A program made the position numbers and the translations under genes. Source: Meandrina meandrites (lineage: Eukaryota > Cnidaria > Anthozoa > Scleractinia > Meandrinidae). Taken from it: DNA of 64,000 nucleotides. Position 1 is the stretch's first letter; each line of letters begins with the position of its first letter. Below are positions 12,001 through 22,749 of this stretch, one piece after another. The notes beneath the pieces are model-generated. The model ran no database searches. It was not told where the DNA came from and was given only the letters and a program-made list of their open reading frames with translations. The stretch covers positions 26,155,937 to 26,219,936 of the forward strand of contig OY855905.1 in assembly GCA_963693305.1 (NCBI GenBank), in the 5' to 3' direction.

Positions 12001-12716
12001 GTTTAAGTTGAAATGAAATGTCCAGATCACGAGAAAACATGAGAAAAAAAACGCTGAAGTAATTAAGTGTTCTTACAAGTTTCTATGACATTTAAGTTAA
12101 CTCTCAACAAACCAAAAAATGTTTTTGTGTTACTTTTGCGTAAGAAGGACTCCAAATCAAGGTCAAAGATAAACTCGTCCCAGGCCTAATCCGTGCGTAC
12201 GTACGTACGTACGTACGGACGTACGTACGGACGCGGGCGACCACCAAATTTTCTTGGCTTGATGGATTTCCCATTTTCTATGGGTATGGAGCTCCGCCCG
12301 CGGGCGCCTTCGGCGCCCGCGGGAGCTCCGCTACTATATTTAATCAAGCCTACTACTACTCAAACCTCTTTTTCTTCAGGAGTTAGCCTTTCTTCCTCCT
12401 CGACCACCTCGTTTTCTGGCTTTATCTCATCATCGTTTTCACATCCGTCGGATGATGTTTTACAAGAGTCCATTCTCTGACTTAAATCTTCGACAGCATC
12501 TTGAAATGTTTCACTTTCGGATTCATCGCCAGAATAATTGTCCATCACTTCTTCAACTATTTGAGCGTTTTCAAGTAATTTACACCTTTCTTTTCTATCT
12601 TTGTCATTTGTTTCTCCTCCTGTGTCACTCCCTTCATTTTTCTCCTCTTTCTTCTGCAAAATGTCTGTAACAGATTCGCTTCCTTTTTCAGAATCTTCGT
12701 CCACCTTGGACGCCAT
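3061..12716 (-). CDS. TTC1: TTC1, tetratricopeptide repeat protein 1 (complete, 8 exons)
   Basis: Coding exons: 12366-12716, 9471-9531, 8135-8247, 7723-7759, 6969-7058, 5671-5729, 5267-5321, 3061-3176; 882 nt, 293 residues. All phases join and all introns are GT-AG. Exon 1 is the acidic, low-complexity N-terminus ([12 protein letters not shown]..., ending LTPEEKE). The TPR block then runs through [53 protein letters not shown] and RLEEALEDYQKVF. The tail [36 protein letters not shown] and YSINFQK matches human TTC1 closely by eye; human TTC1 is 292 residues. TTC1 is a cytosolic adaptor reported to bind Ras and G-alpha subunits and chaperones. Exon 4 is only 37 bases. Introns carry several mobile elements. 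The exon 1 donor, GTTTGA, is non-consensus. Confidence 0.92.
3199..3228. repeat. Short (GGCAG)n-type tandem repeat
   Basis: About five copies of GGCAG/GGGCA in tandem, in the last TTC1 intron just outside the final exon. Confidence 0.7.
3446..4416. mobile_element. 971-bp non-autonomous DNA transposon with TACATA duplication
   Basis: The ends are CAGGACAACTCGGATTAATA (left) and its reverse complement (right), flanked by an exact 6-base direct duplication TACATA (3440-3445, 4417-4422). Both subterminal regions, about 150-250 bases each, consist of repeated self-complementary words such as GATTAATATTAATC and TAATCCAGTAATGGATTA, and share the word GCCGTGCCTTAATCTATTA. The interior 3700-4240 looks unique and non-coding. 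The element sits in the last intron of TTC1. The CAG...CTG ends recall hAT-type ends, but a 6-base duplication is not hAT-typical, so the superfamily stays open. Confidence 0.8.
4800..5120. repeat. Diverged tandem copies of a ~100-bp unit
   Basis: Similar stretches recur about every 100 bases: TTCAATCAATGAACAGGTAAGCAAATCCAGAATATGTCAG near 4845, GCGATCAATGCACAGGTGAAGTAGTCTAACATA near 4921, and TTCAATCTATGGGCAGGTAAGGCAGTCCAAAATATGTCAG near 5043 (only key words shown). They are old and diverged. No coding sense; intron of TTC1. Confidence 0.5.
5872..6130. repeat. Fragments of two dispersed repeats (GATAGGGTAT-type and TTATAAGCCCC-type)
   Basis: The stretch 5872-5990 contains GGGGGTGGGGGCACTACCATA followed by GGGATAGGGTATAGAAATC, a layout repeated in altered form at 60985-61140. 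The adjacent 6005-6120 has several copies of GTTATAAGCCCC-like words; a relative lies at 49865-49930. Both appear to be decayed dispersed repeats inside TTC1 introns. Confidence 0.45.
6726..6893. repeat. Cluster of palindromic ATCGAT words
   Basis: Around ten ATCGAT or TCGATTA/TAATCGA words occur within 170 bases, many arranged head to head (for example CATCGATTGGTGAGACCAATCGAT, 24 bases in two mirrored arms, described here by its halves). The local mirror symmetry suggests the ends of a small inverted-repeat element or a foldback sequence. Located in a TTC1 intron. Confidence 0.55.
8637..8960. mobile_element. MITE-like inverted-repeat element
   Basis: The ends GGGTGCTTACCATTT (left) and AAATGGTAAGCACCC (right) are exact reverse complements, with internal sub-copies of the CCATTTG / GGTAAG words at 8847-8865 and 8907. 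It interrupts another decayed repeat rich in GAGAC/AAGAC words (8560-8640 and 8970-9020). No clear target duplication was found. Confidence 0.65.
12190..12235. repeat. (ACGT)n microsatellite
   Basis: A run of ACGT tetranucleotides with occasional ACGG variants, in TTC1 intron 1 close to exon 1. Confidence 0.85.
12297..12323. repeat. Perfect GC-rich hairpin
   Basis: CCCGCGGGCGCC and GGCGCCCGCGGG form a perfect 12-bp stem around a TTC loop, flanked on both sides by GAGCTCC. It lies only 43 bases inside TTC1 intron 1 from the donor at 12365, in otherwise AT-rich DNA. Confidence 0.8.
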
Positions 12717-13164
12717 ATTGAAAATCGTAAATTACATTATGTATCCGTCACGAAGTCGGAAATAAATAAATATTGGATCGCTGGCTCATGACTCCTCACT
12801 TGGTTGCCATTATTTTTTTTCGCGGGGGTGGTGGCGGGAGGGGGTGGGAGTGATTGTTTCCAAAAGCAAAAAAGCCCAAATAAATTGTTGGCAGACAAGA
12901 AAAAAATTGTCTGCTGGAACATGCTACCGTAAAAAAATTGTTTGCACAGACAACGGCACTGTAAAAAATTGTGATTGAATTGAATCCACCTCCCTCTCCA
13001 AAAAATATAATGGAATGGTTTGTCCCTAAAACCAAAACCCAGACGAAAACTAGTCTGTAAAGAGTCTTCCAAGACCTTCCAAGTGGGGCAGGGTAAAAAA
13101 CAATTTTCGTTTCTCTCTAGGTAAGACATTCTTTATGAGGGGATGCAAAACCTCAGAAAGTAAA

Positions 13165-13350
13165 ACTCGCCTGAACGGCTTTAAACATATCCCAGGAACA
13201 CAGAGACATCAAAATAAAGCATGGCAAACTTAAGCTAAGACATTTTTCTTCAAAGTCTTTTCTACATGTACTACATATTTAGACTAATTTTCGAAGTATT
13301 CTCGTACATTGTCTTATCCGTTTAAAACGTAACGTAATCGCCAACATCAA
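13165..13350. repeat. Inverted copy of the repeat at 17040-17215
   Basis: The reverse complement of this stretch shares long words with 17040-17215, such as GATGTTGGCGATTACGTTAC and GGATAAGACAATGTACGAGA, over about 180 bases at roughly 80 % by eye. Repeat family unknown. Confidence 0.65.
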
Positions 13351-13642
13351 TATGTCACGTTGATAGAATACAACGTCTGGGCCGCCTGTAATCCCGCTCA
13401 CTCTGACCAATCACAAAAAGCACAACCAATCAACAGAGCCAGTCAAACCTCAAAGCAAATACATGTAGCCGGTACGAAGCACGGGAAATCATGTGCGAAT
13501 TTTCTCTTCTGATTAGATAAATAAGTAGCGCACGATTTTTAAACCAGCCACTACCTTATAAAGCGTGATAACCGCCGGCTCTATTCGAAAAAAAAAATGA
13601 GCAGGTTCAACTTCAAATTTGACGTGGGACCATTTGCGCGTG

Positions 13643-13755
13643 GTAAGGTAAGGTAAGGTAAGGTAAGGTAAGGTAAGGTAAGGTAAGGTAAGGTAAGGTA
13701 AGGTAAGGTAAGGTAAGGTAAGGTAAGGTAAGGTAAGGTAAGGTAAGGTAAGGTA
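13643..13755 (-). repeat. (GGTAA)n microsatellite, probable 3' tail of a retroelement
   Basis: About 22 uninterrupted copies of GGTAA. Directly to its right is CTTTATTTAAACACGGTAAA; on the minus strand this reads as an element ending AATAAAG followed by (TTACC)n. A similar end, TAAATAAAGTTCTTATTATT, lies at 37845-37865. CR1/L2-type LINEs typically end in short tandem repeats, so this may be a truncated LINE 3' end reaching to about 14000; no reverse transcriptase frame survives. Confidence 0.6.
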
Positions 13756-13756
13756 A

Positions 13757-15491
13757 CTTTATTTAAACACGGTAAAATCCATTCAGGTACAGAATAAAAA
13801 ACAAAGGATTAAAACACTAACTACACTAACTAAGAGAGACTAACTACTAATAAGAACAAACAAAACAAAACCTGCTTTACAAGGATGCCGCATTTAATTT
13901 AAATGCCAGATGATCCGAAAGTGTGCCTGACCCTCCATTGGCTTAAAGAGATGATTAAAATGTATGATTTCACAAAATAAAGAGCATTATCTGTAGTGCC
14001 ATTGAGCTTTGGAGATTCTGTTCTGCTCTAAGAGCAGAATGGTCTGGTTAGTGCACACTGGTCATGTCTGGTCAGCAACTAAGTAAGCTTAAAATTCTTG
14101 GAAGGGACAAATTGCTGCGCACCACAACTCAAATTTTCGAGCAGTAACCCCAGGATGATGAGATGCTTACATCAGGGCCGTAGGCAGGATTTTGCTTGGG
14201 TGGGTGCGAGCACCGGAAGCATGATTGTCTGGGGCGATCCGGGGGTATATTTCCCCGGGGAATTTTGAAAACTCACGTTGTTGAAGTCCACTTTTCCTGC
14301 AATCTGTAGAGTCATTCTAACCCTCCCTCTCAGATTAAGCGGACTTTTGCAGTGTGTAAGTGGGTACGGACGCACCCATCGCTCCCCCCTGCTTACGGTC
14401 CTCCGCAACGACCCCATTGTTCTTATATAAATTAATTTCTAAATGTTTATAAGTTTGAATTTCGGGACAAAATTCAGATAAAAGATAAGGAATCCATTGT
14501 TAAGTTCTAAACTTGTTATTTTATTTTAGCTTTATTTGATTAGATTGGTACATATTTCCAGTTCTTTAGCAGTAGCTTTTTAAATAATTTTCAGCAATGT
14601 TAATTTATTATTGTAAAGCGGAACTCTTAATCATCTTAAACTCTTACGGTTTTCTCGTTAGGCTTCAAGCCACCTCCCAGCTGTAACCGTGTTTTTTATA
14701 ATTATTATTTGTGTCATTTGTGTTGTGAAAATACTTAACTTTTTTATGTCAACTGTAAGAGCGTGTTTACAACCCCAGGGCCCTTCTCCTTTTCCTCATA
14801 TTTGTCTCTTGCGCAGTCACCTGAAGAGCGCTTAAAAGCAATTTAGGTGTCAGTACAAATCAAAAAAGAAAAAATCGTGGCCACGGTAGACGTCGGCATC
14901 GCTCATAGTCTTGTTCAAGTTTAATTGCATACACTGCCAATCCTTCTTTAGTAAAGAAACAAATGGTTATCTTTTTTTTCTTTTTTGGAAATCATTGAGG
15001 CCGGAGAAAAGACATAGAATTTTCTTATTTAATTCATATCTGCAGGATATGGTAACTGTTTTGCAAGAACGATGATCAGAGTTCCACAAAATCGCAATTG
15101 AGCTTTTTTGTGTCACGCATGTCAGCTACCTCATTCATTGCGATTTTTAAATCGGTTGATTCGAAATAAGTTATATTCTAACTAAACAACACAATTCAGA
15201 TCTCAAACGCAAGAGGGCATTTCATCCAGTCATTTTATACCGTTATCAAGCACCGACAACAGCTCTTGATTGTTTTTCCAGAAAGCACTGATAATTGAAT
15301 ACATGTAGTTCAATTTGAGTAGTTGACGATAAAACACTCGTTCGAATGATGTTCATTTTAAGAAAAAAAATTTTGATTTTGTGCAAATTTCCTCAGCGTT
15401 CATGCAAAGGATTTACGAGATCCTACAGAAATGCTTTTGTCACAAATCAGACGATTTGAGGCAGAATAGGACCCCCCTCCCCCTCACCCCC
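13757..15491. other. Intergenic stretch, no gene seen
   Basis: Between the TTC1 upstream region and the FGF-A stop codon I see no exon with splice sites and family resemblance. 13757-14000 is likely decayed retroelement; the rest is AT-rich unique-looking sequence with pyrimidine runs. Confidence 0.5.
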
Positions 15492-18400
15492 TTACAGTTT
15501 TTTTCGACCCTGCCTGTGGCCACATTTTCTGGATATTTTTACATTTGTACCGGCGTTTACTCTTGCTAAGTTTCTTTTTTTATGATTTCGGCCGCATCGA
15601 TGTTTTCGTTTCCTCCGCTCATTTGATATACCCGGGAGCATTCCTGATCTATCGTATCTCATGAACTGACGGTACTTGTGTCTTGGCTGCTTGTCGCTTT
15701 TGCGTCCGTTCCTTGGTTTGCCTTTGCGGGAGAAACCAATGAACCATTGTGGATACTTGAATGATCTGTACTGGTAATAGCCATCAGAGTACTCTTCAGT
15801 GAATTCGCATTGTTGACATCGTTCTACTGCTGCCAATAGTTGTTTCTTCGTCTGGATAATTGATAAGTGGAATACAATTAGTGAATGTTAATAGGTGCTG
15901 GCGCATCTCAAAGTGAAGAGGATGATAAAGGGGGTTGGGGTGGGGGGATCACGAAGAAACACTTAAGGAGGGGTTTTACCTGAATTTGAGTGAAATTTTA
16001 AGAGGTTAAAGAAGGGATAGAAAAAAGAAAATTAGTTTTTGGAACACCACCAGACAGTTGACCCCAACGCAAGAGCATCCCAGGCTGTCAGGGGACTGTT
16101 TGGTTGTCCATCTACTAATTTTTAACTTCAAATTCTAATTTTAAAATCACATTAAATCTTCACCATTTCTTATTTCTCTAAATTTCACTAATCCATCGAG
16201 AAAAACTATCTCCTCCCAAATATTCCCCAAAATCACCCAAAAAATTACAAAACACCGCAAAACATAGATTCATGGGATGAGTGAACAGTTTTTCGATTGC
16301 TTGAAACACGAACGAGATATAGAACCCCGCCTTACGGACGAGCTTTTCAAGAAATCCAAGATGTAACCGACATCCAGCTAAAAGATATCGAGAAATCAAT
16401 GAGTTCAATACGTCTGCAAGAATTATAAACGAAAACAGTAATTTTATGACGATATAGGACGAAAACAAACTTAGCACCAAATTGAGTGTCTAAGAAACTG
16501 CATCCCACATGGGAGGAAAAAAGTTGAATATCTTATGTATATAATATATGTAATATTATATATAATAATTTATAATAATATATAATAAATAATAATATAT
16601 AATATATAATATATATAATACAATATATATTATATATATAATGGTTATATAATATATAAATCTATATATTATATAAAGGTATATTATATAACCACAATAT
16701 ATATTATATTATAGATATTATTATATATAATAATATATATAATATAATATATAATATATATTAAATATATATTATGTTTGGGGGGGGGGGGGGGGGCAGA
16801 AAACCATAATTAATATAATGTCTGCGTCTATAGCCACAGGCAGCCCAGACGCTGAGATTTACCGAACATTTTAAAAGAATATGCTGAGGTCATATCCCAG
16901 GCTGAGAGTTGGATAACGTCTTCATTTTGCCCATTTGTTTTACAATTTCTTGTTAAGTGGGCAGTATAAGTAAATAAATAAGAACACTCAACCTCAGCCC
17001 CAAAATTAGACGTTCTTTATATACAAAAAGAGTGTATTGATGTTGGCGATTACGTTACGTTTTCAACGGATAAGACAATGTACGAGAATGCTTCGAAAAT
17101 TGCTCTAAATAGTACATGCAGAAAATAATTTGAATAAAAATGTCTTAACTTATGTTTGCCTTGCGTTATTTTTATGTCTTCGTATTCCTGGAGTGGGTTT
17201 AAAGCCGTTCCGACGTTCAGGGAAATGAAAAACAAAAGTCACATCGAGAATGAGAGACGGATGAATTAGTAATTGCCCCCGCAGGGTTTTGGCCCAGAGG
17301 CCAAAACCCGAGGAGGAATCATTGTAGTCCGCGCGTATATACAGTATATATATATATAGTATACCAGACAAAATCTCGATTTGCCCAAAGTGGGCCCGCA
17401 AGTAGTATCGGTGGGTGTGATAAAATTCCCGCAAGAAGTATCGGTAGGTGTGATAAAATTTCCTGTACGGTGATTGGTCAATGATGACGCAAGATAAACA
17501 ATGATTGGGTGATGAAGACAAAAAAAGGGTGAGCAAATGACAACAAGTCATCAAACGACGCTTGCAAACGTTGATTGCAGTTGGGTTGCTGCAGTTTCCT
17601 TCGAGCTTTATTGAGAAGGCCAGAAACAAGTCATACTTTGTGAGCAGAACACGAGAAAAATAAGTGTTTTCTTCTGATTTATCCAAGCAGAAAACTGATT
17701 TTCAATCAATTAAGAAAATAGAATAGCCAAAATATCGAGCGAAATAATTGACTGTAGTAACGGATGCGCTGAGAAAAAAAGGGTAACAGCGGGGGCAGAT
17801 GTAGTGTTTTATTTCCCTCAGTCTTGAAGCTAAGTTAGAACTTTAGGAAATAGAATACTCACTCTAGTAACGAGCTTCCCTTTCTTGTTCATGCAGAGGT
17901 AGCGTTTTGTGTTCTCTCCTCGGATCTTTATCCGATTAAAATAGTTTGGCTCAAGCACAAGTCTCGCTATAAAACAATTGTAGAAACGTTCCATTCAGAC
18001 GAAGACATATATGACGTTAAATTATTTTTAACGTGCGATAACAAATGTAAATAAAATAACCGGTAACGGCAAGTAATCTGCGCCATCAGGCCAGAGCTTA
18101 TGAAGCGACTGGGAGTCTTGCTACTCCCCCCTGGATGGGATGCTAGTCCATCGCAGGGTTCCCCCCAGCATTAAATTCGCCGGTACTTATTTATACACCT
18201 GGGTGGAGAGAGACACTGTGAGAGTAGTGCTTTACCCAAGAACACAACACAATGCCCCTGGCCAGGGCTCGAACCTGGACCGCTCGATCCGGAGTCCTGA
18301 GCGCACTAGCCATTAGGCCACCGCGCCTCCCACGGTAGCTTGGTTGTGGTTTTAACTGTCGTTCGGTGGAGAAACCCTTAAATTAGTTCTAGGGTGTTCT

Positions 18401-19717
18401 GAAAAGCTAATCAGCATTTTAGTTGCGCGAAGACATTCTCCTAGCCAAAGTTCTTTATTTCTTTGATCGTAAAACGAAAAAAAAAATGACTGCCAGAAAT
18501 TCCTCAATTTAATACTTGAGAGTGAAATTAAAATCGCTTCAGCTCAAAGAAACTCAGAGTATACTTATTATGTGTGTTTTGGTCTGAAATACGGTATGTT
18601 TTTCCGGAGTTACGTTGCAGACCCCACCTTTAACTCCAGGGGGGGGGGGGGGGGGGGGGGCGTATGCCCACAGTCAGCTGTTAAAACAATCTTTATTTGT
18701 TTGTTAGTTATCTAGCAAGGAATCAACGGACAAATATTTTGAAGAATTTCAGCCACAGGTAAGAACGTTAACATTCAACGGAGCAAGGCTCAAAATCCTT
18801 TTCGCTACATAAAAGATTGTTTCTTGACTTCTTTGTTAAATGTGAAATGTACTTGAAGTAGTAAAGAATTTGTTCGTTTAACATTTTACTTAGAGAGGTT
18901 TCGTTGTAGTAGGTCAGGTTTCCTAAATTTTATTATGATACCGATATCAAAGCAAACGGAAAAAGATTTTTAGAATGATTTTAAAAAGTAATACAAAGAA
19001 TCCAATCAGCTCAAAACAGATAACAGTTGTGAAGTTTAGTTTGGCGCCTACAGATGATTTCTATTGAAATTATCAGAACTTTTATTAACTACATACCAAA
19101 AAATGTCCTTTGTTAGCTTGCATTCAAGTAACAGGAATCTTAAATGATAACTGATCTTAAAAAGTCTACAAATAATTCGGTCCAGTTTTCTCTTTTGCTG
19201 ATTAATCGTAAACTCACAAGCCTCCTACCATATTGAGAGCCCTTTTCACCGCGAGCGTCCACCAATGTTGTGTTGATTTGAAGAAAGAGTGCTGAAGTTC
19301 TCGAATAGAGTTGAATCTTTTTCGAAATACCATTTCCTGTACATGTTGGGTGGACGTAACGAGGTTCACACGGCGGCTTCTTCCAGAACTGGGGTAACAA
19401 GGGATGGAGAAAAGTTCATTAGACCTGTATATCACAAGCGTGCTTGTGTTGGCTCTGTGTTGGCCAAATTCACATATCTCACCGGCTTAGTCCGGTTTGC
19501 TGGACAGTCCGGTAATCGTCTTCTCCCTCTCGAGCTATCAGCGGCAGGACTTGTGCCTAAAGTTAATGGAAGACTGAAACAGATATGGAGATTTTATCGG
19601 TGATGAGAGAATTATACCAACACACGTGAGAACGTTTTCCCATATTATCAAAACTTACAAGATTAAAATAAGACCGCAAATACTCAAGAATGACAGCCTG
19701 GTCATCATCGGCAACAT
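15492..19717 (-). CDS. FGF8/17/18-like fibroblast growth factor, copy A (5 exons)
   Basis: Exons 19659-19717, 19483-19573, 19229-19388, 17863-17966 and 15492-15851; 774 nt, 257 residues, all phases consistent and all introns GT-AG. Exon 1 plus the start of exon 2 is a signal peptide (MLPMMTRLSFLSICGLILI, then FLPLTLG). A basic SSRGRRR site follows. The beta-trefoil core reads KKIQLYSRTS, VDARGEKGSQYARLVLE, IKIRGENTKRYLCMNKKGKL, YYQYRSFKYPQWFIGF and SRKGKPRNGRK, diagnostic of FGFs and closest by eye to the FGF8/17/18 group (QLYSRTSGKH, YICMNKKGKL). FGFs are secreted ligands of FGF receptor tyrosine kinases. After the core a tail of about 60 very basic residues (ERRKRKHRCGRNHKKR) extends to the stop; copy B lacks it. 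The intron between exons 3 and 4 holds a SINE absent at the matching site of copy B. Confidence 0.9.
16538..16780. repeat. (TA)n-rich block followed by a poly-G run
   Basis: Nearly pure A/T sequence with TATAATA and ATATAT words, several locally palindromic, ending abruptly in about 17 consecutive G at 16781-16797. Intron of FGF copy A. Confidence 0.8.
17040..17215. repeat. Copy of the repeat at 13165-13350 in opposite orientation
   Basis: See the partner entry: about 180 bases with shared words such as AAGACAATGTACGAGAAT and TTAAAGCCGTTC. The two copies flank the last exon of FGF copy A. Confidence 0.65.
17397..17460. repeat. Two-copy 31-bp tandem repeat
   Basis: The unit CGCAAGAAGTATCGGTAGGT followed by GTGATAAAATT occurs twice in a row with a few differences, in the intron between exons 4 and 5 of FGF copy A. 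Confidence 0.7.
18085..18332 (-). mobile_element. tRNA-derived SINE, copy 1
   Basis: Read on the minus strand it begins with a tRNA-like head: an A-box-like GGTGGCCTAATGGCTAGTGC and a B-box-like GGTTCGAGCCCTGG, the internal promoter elements of RNA polymerase III. The body contains ACCCAGGTGTATAAATAAGT and GCGATGGACTAGCATCCC, shared with copies at 34420-34706 and 41200-41428. Comparison with FGF copy B shows the flanking CGGTAACGGCAAGT without this insert, so it arrived after the duplication. Confidence 0.8.
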
Positions 19718-22700
19718 CGACACACTTCTAGTCTGTAGGGGCCTCTGTTGTAAGCGTGAACTAAAGCGATGTGTACAATTTGCGTTCTTTTATACCTATC
19801 GTTGCATAAAAGTATCAGTTGCACAGCAAGCAAAACAAGTGTGATTTTCATCAAACACACGCGCAATCGACTCGCCCAGTTAAGCTTAACCCCTGGTGTG
19901 GTAAATGTTTTTTAGATGGATTTCGACGACGGCTTTCTGAAAACTGAGGATAAATCTTGCTTTAACTAACAGACAACGGGATTGGAGTATTTTTTACGTG
20001 GTAGCATCGTGAAAGACATGAAACATAGTTCCTACATAAAACGATTTGTTCATCTTAGTTTAATTTACAAAGTGTTTAGACGCCTATTCATGCAATCCGC
20101 CCTCCTCTGTGTGAGCCAAACTTGTTCCCTTCCACAGGAAAAACATTCAGTCTTGATGAAAACCGCCAGCCGTGTTCGGGATATTTTTCATGCGGCTTTG
20201 AAAACCACAGAGAAAACATGCCTGAAGCAATTTCTAAGGTTTGTCAGTGTTTTATGTAAATGTAGTCACTTGTGTGATCTTCATTTTCAAAGATAAGTAT
20301 ACTACTAAAAATATAATAACTTCTTGCTTACACAATCAGATAGGTTTGTTTTTTATTTTAACTTCATTTTCAGGTATTAAATGCTCTTGTTTTTAACGCT
20401 TCCTGTACTGAGTTTGATCGAAAAGCAAAATGAGTGAGCAAGATTCTTTGGCCTTTATAAAAAGAAATTAACTACCTAGTACATGTAATATCTGATGAAA
20501 AACTCAGTGTGACAAAGCCCACCCGATCGAACCAGCAAGTCGAGCAGTCGGATATGACCGCTTCCTCCCTTCCCTTCCAACCCATCTTTCACGTGCTTTT
20601 AGCCATCTAAACAACATCACTTCAGGTCTGTTCCTAATAAAATTACAGGTACCATTGTTCAGACAATCGTCTTTCTTCTGAAAGTGGGACTTCCTCAAAC
20701 GGCGCAGAAGACAACTTTTGTGGTTTAAATCGTCTGACCCCGGCTCTTAATTACAGACCTTGCTCACTGTAGACCCAGTTGTAGGCCATTGTTTCTTAGG
20801 TTGGATATTAAAGGGAGCTACAGATCTAGCTTGGCCACCCAAGATGAGATTGGATGAACAGTAATTGTACCATCCTTATGAAAAAGCTTTTTATATGACT
20901 ATTATACAAGTTATGTTGTGGAAAACTGCTGGGGCGGGATAAGAATACAGGTGAGTAAAAGAATACTGAACTAAAACCGCTCGATAAGAGTGATATTTAG
21001 CCACATTCACTGGAAACATCCAGACTGCTGTTAATGTTTTCTGACCATGTCACCTAAGGAGAAAAAATACGGTACCTTGTATTGTGAATTCGCCTCAGTT
21101 GCCCCGGGCATAAATAAACAGGATCCATGTTCCAATTTGTGGGACTTTGCCAGATATCCGACTGCTGAAGAGCACTCTTACTTTGAAAACTTTCCAATTT
21201 TCCTCTAAAATTTGCTTAAAGGTCAAATGCAACGAAATTGGGAAATTTTTCTTTTGTCCAAAAACCTGTCCTAAATGGCAACACTAATCATAACCAACTC
21301 TCAGAATTGGTTTTTGTGCGAATTGTGGCGCACAGGAGATGAAAATCCGACGATTTCCGACGGCTTTACGAAAACGAACCAGAAATAGCCGCGCTTGGAA
21401 TGGTAACGAATAAAGGTATTTGTGACGTCACGTGTGGTGAGCTTGTTTTCACGTTTCCTTGAACCCCATAAATTCCCTTGCAAATCCTTCAGAATCCTCG
21501 GGTTTGTTCGATGGATTTCCAGAGTTTATGGACTAGCCGTTGGTTGAAACCGATGAAGACCTTCATTCGAGCTTTCAAAATGTCCAAATACAGCCATATC
21601 TGTTCGAATCACAGATATCGGGAAATGTATATAAATCAATTTTTCGGGTGAATCCGACTCGGCGAATGAACAAGATGGCGGTTATGATATCAAGAACGAA
21701 GAAATTGGCCAGGTAGATTGGTGAGCCTAATAAACACAATAACAACTGCTGTTAAGTCTATGTCTTGCTTTTATTCTTCTATGCAATTACTTATTCGTCA
21801 GTAAAATATGTTATGGATGTGTGTAATTGCGTTTCTGGAAATCATGGCCAACCGGACAGCTGTCATGTCATGATATTTTTACTGAAAGCCATGCAGTTTG
21901 CTCGCTAGATTAACACAGCTTGAAATATCTGAAAAACATCTGCTTTAAGCATCAGAGTTCTGCTTGGTGTTGTGAGTTCTTTATGCATCATCCATGTAAA
22001 CTGGCTTTTATATGATATACTAGACGAGTTTTAAAATTACTTCTTCAATAAAGTGGGGAACGATCTGATGCATGTTGGGTATTTGATCCTCCGTAACTGC
22101 TTTTTTTATCCTTTACAAAGATTATGTTTTAGCACTATTTAATTTCCTAAATATATATTTTTAAAATATCTAAATTGTTTTAATGGGATGGGATGGAGTT
22201 TTAGGATGAAGTTTAAATATCTGCAAAATATGTATGTTCCTATGGTGCTGACACAGGACACATCACAGCAGCATGTAGCAGGGATAAATTCACAATGTAC
22301 ACACTTGATTTGTACCACGAAGTCCCTGCTCCCTGCTGCGCATATCCTTGTATGTATATCTGTTTTTGTCCATGTTGCTGTGAGATGTTGATCCTGCAAT
22401 TTGACCCTTTGTGTGTCAGTCAGTTCCTTTGCTTTATGCATTTAGTAGTATTTGTTACATCGTACATTTGTCATAGCTTGTCTCAGCCTGCTAAGAGGGC
22501 AAGTTAAAAACGTGGCATCCATGACAGGTTTTGTTGTGCTTTGGTTGTCCCACAACAGTATAATTTCTTTCCTTTTGGTTATGGATGTATGGGGTTGGAG
22601 GTTGTGGGGGGGGGGGGGGGGGGGTGGCATTGTGAACGAAATTTAATCAAGAGGTCTTTGTTATCAGGTATAAGTGGTGTACAGTTACTTTTAGAAAGCC

Positions 22701-22749
22701 TGGGCATATTGATCATAATATTGATTTTGAGGTCAAATCCGTTTAAACA

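Noticed and set aside
18261..18332. A genuine tRNA gene
   Set aside because: A- and B-box-like sequences are present, but the head lacks a full cloverleaf and continues into a SINE body shared by two other loci.
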